A stretch of DNA of 64,000 bases, taken from Salvator merianae (lineage: Eukaryota; Chordata; Lepidosauria; Squamata; Teiidae). The translations under genes and the position numbers were made by a program. The first letter of the stretch is position 1. Every line of letters begins with the position of its first letter. The stretch is taken from assembly GCA_003586115.2 (NCBI GenBank), contig QVOM02000073.1, positions 34,090,423 through 34,154,422 on the forward strand, in the 5' to 3' direction. Under the pieces are notes generated by a model that was given only the letters and a program-made list of their open reading frames with translations, was not told the DNA's origin and searched no databases. Below, piece by piece: positions 54,804 to 64,000 of this stretch.

Positions 54804-57004
54804 ACTCCAGCAATCTTTCAGGTTGCAGTGACCTTCAACTTCTTTGCAGTATGCACTAGGAGTATGCTATTTATGATACGCTGCTATGTGTTCTTTTTTG
54901 ATAAAAGAGAAGTTGATACCGTGTGCTTCTCTTTGTCCTCTTTCAAAAAAAGCACCCTCCTTCTGCTTCAACCAAGCAGGAACTCTTCCTCCCATCTTCA
55001 TTCCATTTACCTATTAAACCAATTAACGCCACCAAGGATGCTCCTTTTTTTTATCTATTCTATAGTATGAGAATTTAGCTAATTGAAAGTGAGAGACTGA
55101 ATGAGGTTATGATCACAAAATGAAGAATCAGGTCAGAGTAAACTTTTAGTAAATACAAGGGGGCACCTTTAGGCCCAGTTGGGTGAATTCCATCACTGCA
55201 ATTTGCCTTTCAATGCTAATGCTGCCAGCTTCTGAATGCCAGCCAGTGTTGGTGGGGTGAATAGGGCATTCCTCATATTCATTAATTTTGAATTACACAC
55301 TGGGTCTAGTGGGGTGCTGTGGTTTAATAATCCTCTTCTTATTGTTGGAAAATCATTTGCCCTGAGGTTATTAATTATGCTTTATGACTTGATTTTCAAG
55401 GCTCCTTGTTTCAGCAAAGTGTGATCTAATGCCAACATGCCTCTGGCATCTTTGATTGAGGTCTAGAGACCAAGAGGGAAAGGTATATTTGCAAATGGAG
55501 TGCAGTTGGATTTTAGAAGGAAAAAAAACCTCTGTTTCTATGCAGATCATTTCCTCCCCTATTAAACTGGGGAAAAGGCAATGAAGATATTTCTGTTCAC
55601 ATGGTATATATTATTCTCATAATGATTTCCAGGATACTTTATTGCCAGCTGATATATTGGAACCTCCAGTAGTGACTTGACAGTAATTATGACATTCTCA
55701 GACTGAACTTAAAATGGATTCTTAGAAAGGGACAATTCTGGAATGATAGGTGAATAGCATGGCAGTGTGAGCAGGTGATTTATAGCACAATCCTAGGAAT
55801 TTCGTTCCTAGTTTAGAATGCTAGAAACAGGTGATGCTTACCTTTAGAGACCTTAGTTTCTTGGGAACCACTTTATATGCTAATCCCAATCAACTTGGGT
55901 CTTGAGGCACCTTAACACCATGTCAACATATAATCCACCTTTAAAATGTCTTCCTGGAAAAGAGGACATATTAAGTGTATTAAAAACGTGTTTTATTTAA
56001 AAAACATTTTCCCTAAAATATGCACACATGTGCATATTTACAAGTGTCCACATTTGAAATTTCACCTAGTCACTACTGTGCTATTGTTAGTGACTTTCCA
56101 TTAACTTTAATTTCTGCTGTCCCATCCCCATACCTGTGATCATCTGTCAGCTCTGTTCTGTGAACCATACACCAAAAGAAGAAATACCAATTGTGCATAT
56201 GTGTGTGTTTTCATGTGAGACAGGAAAACCTTGGGAAAACCTAGCCAAGGTATCGTGGCTCAAACCCATCAGAGGAGGCATGACTATATGGAAGGGGAGG
56301 AGATTGTGTGCAAATCCTCATATAAAATAGAAAAATCAGTGAGGGGTGTTGTAGAGCCTGCACGGAGGAAAAAGTAGGACCCCTCTTTTTTTTGCTTAAG
56401 TCATGCTGGATCGCAGAACAAATCAATGAAAAGAAGACATTCCATCCCTTGACAAAAGCATCCCTCACCCCTCCTACCCAGCTTCCTCCACAATCCCTCT
56501 GATTACAAACATACATACTGTTTGACACCTGGCATAGGGTATGATCATACTAGGGATCTTCAAACCATTTGAATAAAATGAGCAAATAATTTCCAGATGC
56601 ACACAAACCTTTCCTGGTGCCCCTCCCTGATTTTCCAATTGTCTAATGGGTTCCTGTGGACCTTATTGGTTGCTCCACTGTAACAGGCAATTCAAGGCTG
56701 TGATTAGTGGAGGAGCTCCCTACTCAGTTTGGCTCAAGAATAAAGTGACTCCAGAGTTGTTCTCTCCCAGCTAGTGAAGGGGTGCATAATTACAGACTTG
56801 GAGGTGGGGTAAGGTTATTTTTTTTTATTTCCATGTTGTCTCCACAGGGTCATATTCACCTGGAAAGCAACAGAAATAGCTAGTCTGGACACACTCATAG
56901 ATAGCAGACAAATCAAAAAGAGTTTGAGGACAAATAATGCTCTCCTCATGAGGAAGTCTTCTCTCTGAGCCATCATCTCCCTTGGCTTCAACTGCCCCTA
57001 CAAC
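54804..57004. other. Non-coding stretch (CR1 5' flank)
   Basis: The first 200 or so bases probably include the CR1 5' untranslated region. The rest has no recognised gene. 55300-55460 is a complex AT-rich block that could be conserved non-coding sequence. Confidence 0.45.
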
Positions 57005-57070
57005 CCTTCCTTCCTTCCTTCCTTCCTTCCTTCCTTCCTTCCTTCCTTCCTTCCTTCCTTCCTTTCTTTC
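57005..57070. repeat. (TTCC)n microsatellite
   Basis: About sixteen TTCC units, then TTTC variants. Confidence 0.97.
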
Positions 57071-57364
57071 TTTTCCTCCCCTTTTTTTTGAGGAGGGTGA
57101 TGCTTTAGCTCTCTTTGTTTTTCATGGAGTGGATTTTCTCCTTCCTCGCTGCTTAGTACTCTATGAAAAGTCACAGAGGTTCTGAAAGTCAGTGTGTGTG
57201 CAAAAACACGTGTGTGCTCACGTACATGTGTGAGGGACTCCAAAGAGTAGCCTGGTAGATCTGTCCTCCATTATGTTGCCATATCCGTTCTTTTCCAAAT
57301 GTGTATATTAACTATGATGGTCATGGTTGGATTTTGCCACTTTTTTTTCTCTTGTTTTTTTCCC

Positions 57365-57389
57365 TTTTTTTTTTTTTTTTTTTTTTTTT
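57365..57389. repeat. Poly(T) tract (25 T)
   Basis: Uninterrupted T run in a T-rich neighbourhood. It could be the A-tail of a minus-strand retroposon, but no such element was recognised next to it. Confidence 0.9.
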
Positions 57390-57789
57390 GAGAAACTGCT
57401 GTTTTTCCTCCCTCTTACTTTTTTTAACAATGCTAAAACAAACAAAGAAACAGACAGCAGCAGAGGGAGAGTGGCTTTTTAAATGTCTTCAGGTTTGTAC
57501 CTTTGTAGCTCTAAGAAGTCATGGGGAAACATATGATTCATGGACAGAAGTTGAGGGCGATGGGAATGTATGGGGCTCCCTACTGCAGATTGGAACAGAA
57601 AGTTCTGAAGTGTGCTAGCACATTCAAACTTGGATAATCCTGAAGCACAAGAACCCAATTTTCTTTCTTTTTTTTTGAACTGGCTAAAACTTAAGTGTAG
57701 CTATGGCTTTAAAATTTCCCTTCTAATTTCTTTCTTTAAACACCCAACCACCTTACCTATCTCCTTAGAAAACAGTATGTGAGTCAAGA

Positions 57790-58012
57790 AGTAACAGTTA
57801 GAACCGGACATGGAATAACTGTTTGGTTCGCCCTATTTATTTAACTTACATGCAGAATACATAATGCAAAATGTCAGGCTGGATTAATCAAAAGCCAGAA
57901 TTAAAATTGCTTGAAGAAATCTCAAGAACCTCAATATATAGACGATACCGCTCTGATGGTGGAAAGTGAAGAGGAATTAAGGAGCCTCTTGATGAAGTTG
58001 AAAGAAGTCTTT
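57790..58012 (+). pseudogene. L1-type LINE reverse-transcriptase fragment
   Basis: PYLFNLHAEYIMQNVRLD (from about 57830) followed, after a frame slip, by NLNI-stop-DDTALMVESEEELRSLLM. This is the L1 segment before and through the catalytic Y/F-ADD box with the typical MAESEEELKSLL continuation. The Tyr codon of YADD is replaced by a stop and shift. Only about 220 bp survive. The copy is old and isolated. Confidence 0.8.
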
Positions 58013-58265
58013 GATCCAATCTGGATATCCAGATAACCGAATATGGAGATAGAAATATCTACATATTTAGATATCTGGATACAGATATTTAGACTTTTAT
58101 AAAGAAAAAAACACACTTATTAAGATGCAAAAATCCACTTATTTAGATATCTAGATTTTGCTAATTAAAACACACACTGTTGTGCAAAGATTCATTAATC
58201 CAGATATCTGGATTGTTCTAAAGAAAAACTACTCCTATCAATATGCAAAGATTCATGTGTTTAGC
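58013..58265. repeat. AT-rich repeat built on AGATATCTGGAT words
   Basis: GATATCTGGAT, ATCCAGATA, TTAGATATCTAGAT and CCAGATATCTGGAT recur irregularly with spacers of 20-50 bp, many forming palindromes (CCAGATATCTGG is perfect). A looser relative with CCAGATATGTGGATCTTTGC lies at 31860-31985. It may be a decayed fold-back element or a degenerate satellite. Confidence 0.55.
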
Positions 58266-58476
58266 TCCCTTTGGATGTTGTCCTGCCTGGTAAGGAGGAA
58301 GACTGTCCTGGTTTTGGATTTTATCTTTTTATTGTGGTGAAGGGTAGCATATAAATATTTGAATAAATAAATAGTAAAACAAAAAAATCTGAGCATTCAT
58401 ATTTTGCTAATGAAAATGGCAGTGCAGCTGCCGTGTGAACCCACAGGAAAGGCACTGGACCCTTTCTTGAACATCC
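58266..58476. other. Non-coding spacer
   Basis: Nothing recognised except a short AAATAAATAA-type tail at about 58360-58372 preceded by AGGGTAGCATATAAATATTT, a possible L2-type 3' end. Confidence 0.4.
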
Positions 58477-58484
58477 ATGAGCAG
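58477..58484 (+). repeat. Target-site duplication, left copy (ATGAGCAG)
   Basis: Identical to 59219-59226 and directly adjacent to the element end. Confidence 0.95.
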
Positions 58485-59218
58485 CACTGGCGTAGCGAGG
58501 GGGGGGCGGGGGGGGCGGAGCGCCCCGGGCGGTGCGTTTTCCGGGGCGTCCGGCCCATTGAAGCCAAGGCCCCGCCCACCGGCGCCCTCGCTCACCACCC
58601 CGGGCGCCCGCGCTCATCGCCCCGGGCGGCCCGCCCAGCGGCGGCCACACTCGTCGCCCCGGCCCGCCCGGCGACGGATGTGCTCGTCGCTTTGTCGCCC
58701 CGGCCCGCGGCGGCCCGCGGCGGCTGGGCTCATCGCCCGGCCTGCCGGCGTGCATGTGGGCGGAGCCAGCGAGCGCGCATGCGTGCAGGCAGGGCCATCG
58801 AGGCCGCCGCCGGGCAGGCCGGGTCGAGGAGNNNNNNNNNNNNNNNNNNNNNNNNNNNNNNNNNNNNNNNNNNNNNNNNNNNNNNNNNNNNNNNNNNNNN
58901 NNNNNNNNNNNNNNNNNNNNNNNNNNNNNNNNNNNNNNNNNNNNNNNNNNNNNNNNNNNNNNNNNNNNNNNNNNNNNNNNNNNNNNNNNNNNNNNNNNNN
59001 NNNNNNNNNNNNNNNNNNNNNNNNNNNNNCAAGGAGCGCGATCCCCGCCGGGCGGGCCGGGGCGACGAGCGGGGCATGCGCGCTCGCTGGCCCCGCCCAC
59101 ACGCATGCGCAGTCGCTGGCCCCGCCCACACGCATGCGCAGTCGCTGGCCCCGCCCCTAGCCCCGGGCGTCAAAACGGCGAGTAGCCCCGGGTGTCAAAG
59201 CGGCTCGCTACACCACTG
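58485..59218. mobile_element. CpG-rich hAT-type non-autonomous element, complete ends, internal gap
   Basis: The left end CACTGGCGTAGCGAGG and the inverse of the right end (CAGTGGTGTAGCGAGCC) match at 14 of 16 positions. A perfect 8 bp duplication, ATGAGCAG, flanks them; both are hAT hallmarks. The interior exceeds 75% GC. The left half carries CTCATCGCCCCGGGCGGCCC-type units and the right half the inverse GGGCGGGCCGGGGCGACGAG unit, so the element is broadly fold-back. On the right, three GC boxes GGCCCCGCCC (59089, 59118, 59147) alternate with CGCATGCGCA (59102, 59131) at a 29 bp period. A 198 bp run of N lies inside. Long frames across it come from the Ns and base composition; there is no transposase. 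Confidence 0.9.
58832..59029. other. Assembly gap (198 N)
   Basis: A run of N inside the GC-rich, inverted minisatellite core of the hAT element. The hidden length is unknown. Confidence 0.99.
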
Positions 59219-59226
59219 ATGAGCAG
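59219..59226 (+). repeat. Target-site duplication, right copy (ATGAGCAG)
   Basis: Matches 58477-58484 exactly. Confidence 0.95.
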
Positions 59227-59439
59227 CCATCCCCTTGTACCCTGGTCTGATTCTAGCAAAGTTCTGCAGAATTTGCTTTAGCTATTTACACAAGAGAGAG
59301 AAGTATTTACACTATTTACAGAGCAATGTGCCCTTGACAGCTTTGTCCAGAAATTGTGCTAACCAAATCCTATAGCACTGCACGGGCCTGCCGGTTGTCA
59401 TAGCAGTGGCTGGCCGCTTGCCTATGGCTGATCGGGCAC
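59227..59439. other. Non-coding spacer
   Basis: Nothing clear; may contain the degraded left part of the B3 element. Confidence 0.4.
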
Positions 59440-59800
59440 CACAATGCAGAATTGGCATCGCAGGACTGATCAGGGCATCACAGTCCTGATTGGGGCATCC
59501 TGTGGGCCCACTCAGGCCCAACTGCCCCATCGTGCATGCGTGATTGTACAATCGTGCATGTACAATGGGCACATCTCATGCAAGATGACGGCCACCATGC
59601 AGGTAAGTGCGAATGGAACTTTACCTGAAGTTCGCTATAAGCTTCAGGTAATGTTGCAGACTACTATTTTGTGCACTAGCAGTAGCAGTGATCAGGAGCA
59701 CATGAAGCCTGCTCCCGGTTGCTCAGGCCTCCGCCAAGTGCAAAAGCACTTGGCTAGCAAATCTGCTTGATGCTTGCTAGGCCAAAGTGTGAACAGGCCC
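59440..59800 (-). mobile_element. Family B MITE, copy B3 (left end degraded)
   Basis: The right end GCCAAAGTGTGAACAGGCCC matches the right end of B2 (CTCAAAGTGTGAACAGGCCC). Upstream blocks such as TGCTCCCGGTTGCTCAGGCC correspond to B2 GTTGCTCCCAGT...GGCCTCC. A hairpin TTACCTGAAG / CTTCAGGTAA lies at about 59620-59651. The sequence after 59800 (AAGAACTTTCATTCCTAG) is shared with family A copy A5 (48534-48551), so B3 may sit in or beside a family A copy. Confidence 0.55.
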
Positions 59801-61239
59801 TCTGAGGCCAAGAACTTTCATTCCTAGCTGCTGAAGCTTGTGGAGGCCAGATCTCAAGGCTGTGTGAGCTTCAGGATCAGCACAGGGGCTAGATCAAAAC
59901 AGCTGTTTCCATGCAGACAGCATTGTTCCTGTCTCAGGGCAATCTGTCCCTGTCTTGGGATGGATTATTCTTCCAGACCAGCAGATCTGGATCTGAAGAA
60001 ATTAAATGCTGAAAGGCTCTTGGATTTCTTATAGCTTCCAATATAAAAAGATCTGGGGATTTGGATTCATGGAAATAAAAAATAAAAATAGCATATTGAT
60101 GTTGTGGGGGACTCATTTGTGGAGGGGAGAGAGGAAACCCTTCTGAGTACTGCCAAATTGATCAGCCAGTCACAGCAGACCAATCAGTACCATCACATCT
60201 GTAGCTGGCTGCCCAGAAAAACCTGATTTTACAACAGGGAATATTGGCTGCAGTGAACAGCAACATTAGCCATATTTAAGGCAGGTGTTCCCTGAAAATG
60301 TAAGCAGAGAAAAAAGGACAGAGAAGGAAAACTTGCTTTTAAAACAAAATCCAGATCTAAACTGCCTATATGTAACAAGGCCCTTGGGTTGTATTTACTT
60401 GCTTGCATTTCCACATTAAATGTTGGATTCAATAATTCTCTTTTTAAAGAGAAAACAGAGGCTATAGTTCAGGAGCTGCAGACCACTTAGCTATTAACTT
60501 AATTGTGATTTCCTGTCCAATTGAAAAAAAAAAAGTCAATAATTTTGAATTACAGAGGGATTCCAAAGGGAAAACAAAATCCATGAATTGAATAACACAT
60601 AGGCTGAGAATGGAAAATATATCTTAGGGGTACAAGAGACATTGCAAATGCATCTAGGCCATTAAATGTTTGCAATGGCATTTGTTATTGTCCTTAGACT
60701 GAACATGTCTGTCATAATGCTGGGGGTGTTAACTGAGGCTGTATCTTCACTTGCGATCCAAAGTGCCTGCAGGTACTGAAGAAGGCACCTGCTGCTGCCA
60801 TGTTTCCATTCATAGCAGCAGCAGCAGCAGGTACTCATCTTCAGCTCATGCATAGAGAACCACACTCCTTGGTGGGGAATACGGAAGAAGAAAAGGAACA
60901 AAACTGAAAGACCATGGGGCATTTCCTGCATCTGATGATGGTCACTGAAGAGACTGGAATGTCCCCTCAAATGGCAGCAATGGCAGCAGGGCCACTACTG
61001 AAAGCAGAGAGTGGGATAAGTAGCTCTGAGAGCTCTTCACCTTACTCTATGGTTATAGCACTCTATAGGTGATTTGGGTGGCATTAGGGTAGCAGTCCTG
61101 CAGATGCCACATTCATCCTGAACATTGAATGTGCCAGGAGGAGACAGGTCATAAAGTGCCATGCTGATCCTGCCTAACTGTGAACAGACCCAGGGTGTGT
61201 TTGCAAAGCTAGGCTGGAAAATATTGAAAAAGTGAGGGA
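59801..61239. other. Non-coding stretch, partly family A-related
   Basis: 59801-60120 shows scattered similarity to the right part of A5 (AAGAACTTTCATTCCTAG, CCAGACCAG, GGGGGACTCATTT). The remainder has no recognised feature apart from a short CAG tract (60816-60832). Confidence 0.4.
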
Positions 61240-61784
61240 TAAATGTGAAGGTAACCCCCCAAATGTACTGTGAATCTATCATGCTTTGCAGCCCACTGGA
61301 ACACCCTTGGCCCGGGATACATAACTTGTCCCATGCTGAGATGGGTTGCTGCTGGACCAGGATAGGGCTGTCTGCATGTGTCATCCCAGAACCAGCTGCC
61401 AGCTTCAAAGACTGGACCCAGCTCTTGAAGCCAGTGCTCTGCCTGTGAAGGGCAGGAATGAAAGTTTTTAGCTGCCAGAGTTCCCAGGAGGGAACATTTT
61501 GGTGGTGTGCTACTTCCAGCATCACTTTCAGTGATACTTCTTGGAGCAGCACTGAAAAGTGTCTCCCAATAGAGCCACTAGTATGCTGGTAGACCTCATT
61601 ATCAAGGTCTACTGATAGAGTTGGATATAGTTTATTTTGGATGCCCTAGCCCAGTCTATGCTCGGTCCTGTGTGGATGGACCATGCTAGGAGTGGCCAGG
61701 GCTCCCTTAATTCACACTAGCATATGAAAGGGAGGTTGAGAGACCACTTCCTATCATGGGACAATGTCCTGTGTGGAAAGGCCC
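61240..61784 (+). mobile_element. Family A MITE, copy A6
   Basis: It has both internal palindromes in A1 orientation: GGTAGACCTCATTATCAAGG followed by TCTACT at about 61588-61612, and GGTCCTGTGTGGATGGACC at about 61664-61682. A CACACTAGCATATG word and a family-type right end (GTGTGGAAAGGCCCC at 61771-61785) follow. The left end is not clear and may be degraded. Confidence 0.6.
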
Positions 61785-61794
61785 CCTGTATCTA

Positions 61795-62056
61795 TTTCAA
61801 TAGGTACAGAGATATCACTGTCCATCAGGCTATTGTGGTATCATTGACTGCTGGTCCTGCTGGCTGTTTGATTTCCTCTAACACAGGAGGACAGGAGCAT
61901 ATTGAGGCCAGCTGCTGAGAATCTGTAAGCAGGACAAGGTTTGTACTTATACCTGGCTTGAGGACTTCCATACAGAACTGCATGGTCACTGCAAGAACAG
62001 GCTGCGGGACTAGATGGGCCACTGGTCTTATCTAGCAGATATTTTTATGCTTTTAA
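61795..62056 (+). mobile_element. CR1/L3-type LINE 3' end
   Basis: GGGACTAGATGGGCCACTGG, TCTTATCTAGCAGATATTTT and TATGCTTTT near 62009-62056 follow the conserved 3' end of L3/CR1 elements (ACTAGATGGGCC.TTGGTCTGATCCAGCAGG...TTATGTTCTT). The upstream part is degraded; the 5' limit is approximate. Confidence 0.6.
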
Positions 62057-63489
62057 CTACTCATGGTTGTTTTTTGTTGTTTTTTTGCACCTTTCATAGG
62101 TTCATTGTGTTTGGTGCATGCTCTTCTTCTTCACAGCTATAAATTGAACAGAATCCTGTCCTCTTTTCTGCTTGATCATTCTACTTGTAAGGCAGAGAGA
62201 GTGGAAGCAAGGTCACGAAAGCCATTTTTGTACCAGGATTTGCCACACCATTTTCCTTTATTGTTTCGCTGTAACTTTACTGAAAAAATGCTCATTGATT
62301 TTCCAGTATACTTCTTCCATCCTTGTTAATCTCTCTCCCTGCCCCCGCCACCAGTCTTATTATCTGTTTTTTTTTTACTGTTGAGATTCTGGCTCCTGCT
62401 CTTGACCATCTGTCCAGCTTCCTCATTTGCATTTCCACTTTTAAGTTCTGGATGGAACCTGTGGCAATTTTTTTTTCTCTTGCAGGACAGTGCTCTGGTC
62501 ATGTTCCAGGAAACGTAGTTGTACTTTTCCAAGGGAACTCTTTTTTCCTCCCCTCTATGAAATCTAGACTTGTGAGAAGTGGAAAGAAGGATGGCCAGCT
62601 GGCTTCTAGCACCACAACACAATGATAACACAATAACAATTCTATTGTGTTAATCTAATATTGGAGCCACTTGCGGATATGTGCTGCGTTTAATGTGCAA
62701 ATACTCAATCATTCTTGAGGAAAAGCTTACTAATTCTAATAGGGAATAAATCACAAAGCTTTTATTTACAGTAGCATAGGTAGAAGAAAATGGAGAAAAT
62801 TATGCACCTTAAAGGAATATTTCTGAATGCTTATGTAAGAAGTAAAACATAGACTGACTGTAGCAAAGAGTAGACAGTCCTCATCCACCTGGTAGCCTTC
62901 AGGTATTGAGCTGCCAGGCTAGCAAAAGCAGAGAGCTATTTTCTGCATAAGCCTGTTTTTCCTAAGGAGGTAGTCCTCAAGGATATATTTTCCTAAGTAC
63001 ATGGAAAGGGAAAGATCAGACTGTTGTAGCTAGGCTGGGAAATGGAAAAATATCCTGGAAGATAGAAAACAATACATTGCTCCCAATAAAGCTACATGGA
63101 CATGGACATGTAGACACCAGAGATTCAATGCATTTTTATCTTTGCTGTGTGGAGACAATTCACACATTCAGTTTGAATCATTGAGTGAATAAGTTCAGTA
63201 GTGAATCCTATGAAATGATATTTTACCGTATAGCATTGTATGAAACACAAATATCTTATCCATAATTGCACAAGAAATTCAATTTCGTATCCAACCAACA
63301 AGAGTTTTGGATGCTGGAACAATGATGGTTTCCTGTGATGGTGAAAAAGATCAGAGCTTTTGAGCAAACTGCTGTCTTTCCCAGATCCCTGACTATGACC
63401 CTTTCTCTCCCTAACTCAAATATATGGCAAGTTGCCTGCCTCCAACTCCACCAGGACTTTTCTTCTGCGATTGCCTTTTTAATTATTTA
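62057..63489. other. Non-coding stretch, no gene recognised
   Basis: AT-rich, without recognised coding or repeat content. Confidence 0.55.
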
Positions 63490-64000
63490 TTAATTTCAAA
63501 TAGCATACAAATATAAATTAGAGTTTACAAAAGTGAAAATACCCTCCACCTCCCTTCCCCCTTCTGTTAAATGGGTAGATCAGTCCTCGTGGCTCTTTGA
63601 TTGTCCTTTATATTCCATTTCTTTCCAAACAGGAAATTGTATTGATTATTCCTTATATCACTGGGTTTCCCATTTTTTGGCATTGGTAGGTTACAACGCT
63701 TAACCACACATATACAGCTGACTGTGATATCACATTTCCCATATATCTCATTCATTTGTCCTTCATAAAGTGTACCACTCAGTTAGCTTTCTATTTTTCG
63801 GAGTTTTCTAATTTGTAGTTATTACTGCCTTGGCTGCCATTAACAATTATCCAACTATATATCTATCCTCTTCAATTTTTTATTTATCAGATTTGTACAA
63901 TAAACACATGTCTTTAGATCAGGCTATCTCGGTATGAATTATTTTGTTTATCTCCTTACCCATTTTTTTCCAGAATTTCCTTGTGGCTGCACAATTCCAC
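63490..64000 (-). pseudogene. L1-type LINE, ORF2 C-terminus and 3' part, runs off the window
   Basis: On the minus strand from 63999: WNCAATRKFWKKMGKEINKI, then after a stop LLMAAKAVITTN-stop-KTPKNRKLTEWYTL. This order is the L1 ORF2 C-terminal region (W.C...K.FW..I...I, then ..AAR..IA..WK....PT..EW). The lower end passes into an AT-rich trailer with a C-rich segment (63543-63566, plus strand), like an L1 3' untranslated region. Multiple stops show it is inactive. The rest of the element lies beyond position 64000. Confidence 0.75.

Noticed and set aside
57001..57243. Lys/Glu/Gly-rich minus-strand frame
   Set aside because: It is translation of the TTCC microsatellite.
58321..59219. Five overlapping long open frames (143-271 codons) on both strands
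   Set aside because: They cross the 198 bp N gap and a CpG-rich minisatellite. GC-rich DNA lacks stop codons, and the frames are Ala/Pro/Arg/Gly-rich with no domain.
1..64000. CRISPR arrays, bacterial operons, phage genes or a new defence system
   Set aside because: Short introns-or-desert-like AT-rich DNA with LINEs, SINEs and MITEs is vertebrate in character; the direct repeats present are microsatellites, minisatellites or transposon ends, with no regular spacer array.

Overview
The window reads as vertebrate, most likely squamate-reptile, genomic DNA. It is AT-rich non-coding sequence packed with interspersed repeats of many classes: a nearly full-length CR1 LINE, CR1/L3-, L2-, L1- and Penelope-type reverse-transcriptase remnants, a Ty3/Gypsy remnant, a piggyBac remnant, a tRNA-derived SINE, a MIR/CORE-type SINE, and many non-autonomous DNA elements. 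That mixture, with both young and very old CR1/L2 copies, fits a lizard or gecko. The assignment is an inference; no host gene confirms it. I recognise no host exon, rRNA, functional tRNA or CRISPR array, so this looks like a gene desert or the inside of a very large intron.

Layout, left to right. 1-238 is the right end of a CpG-rich hAT-like element that recurs complete at 58485-59218. 2.0-5.5 kb holds copies of two local MITE families (here called A and B; one B copy is nested in an A copy) and an L2 3' fragment. 8.6-11.3 kb holds a SINE and a decayed Ty3/Gypsy element (LTR, gag-like region, RNase H) on the minus strand. 13.9 kb has a fold-back element. 15.5-17.8 kb has a family-A copy beside an old L3/CR1. 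19.8-21.2 kb has an L2 reverse-transcriptase fragment and an inverted-repeat DNA element. 23.3-24.2 kb has an L2-type tail, a microsatellite and a piggyBac transposase remnant. 26.3 kb has another family-A copy. 32.3-34.0 kb has an L3/CR1 fragment and a 1.2 kb element with terminal inverted repeats (TIRs).

35-43 kb has three fold-back elements, a 5'-truncated CR1 bracketed by AAG repeats, a MIR-type SINE and further TIR elements. 44.5 kb has a family-B copy. 47.5-49.0 kb is a three-level nest: a 713 bp hAT element with a perfect 8 bp target-site duplication sits in a family-A element, which interrupts an L2. 50.5-54.8 kb is a Penelope-like fragment whose right edge is the 3' end of the nearly intact CR1. 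57.8 kb and 63.5-64.0 kb are L1 fragments. 58.5-59.2 kb is the second CpG-rich hAT-like element, with a 198 bp assembly gap inside it.

The only long open frames with recognisable products belong to the CR1. ORF1 has one in-frame stop in an otherwise open esterase-type protein, and ORF2 has one frameshift at a homopolymer. The most notable structures are the hAT copy with its internal palindrome array, the CpG-rich hAT-like family carrying tandem Sp1-like and NRF1-like motifs, and a MITE family (at least six copies here) that keeps two internal palindromes. Similarity calls were made by eye, so boundaries of old elements are approximate.
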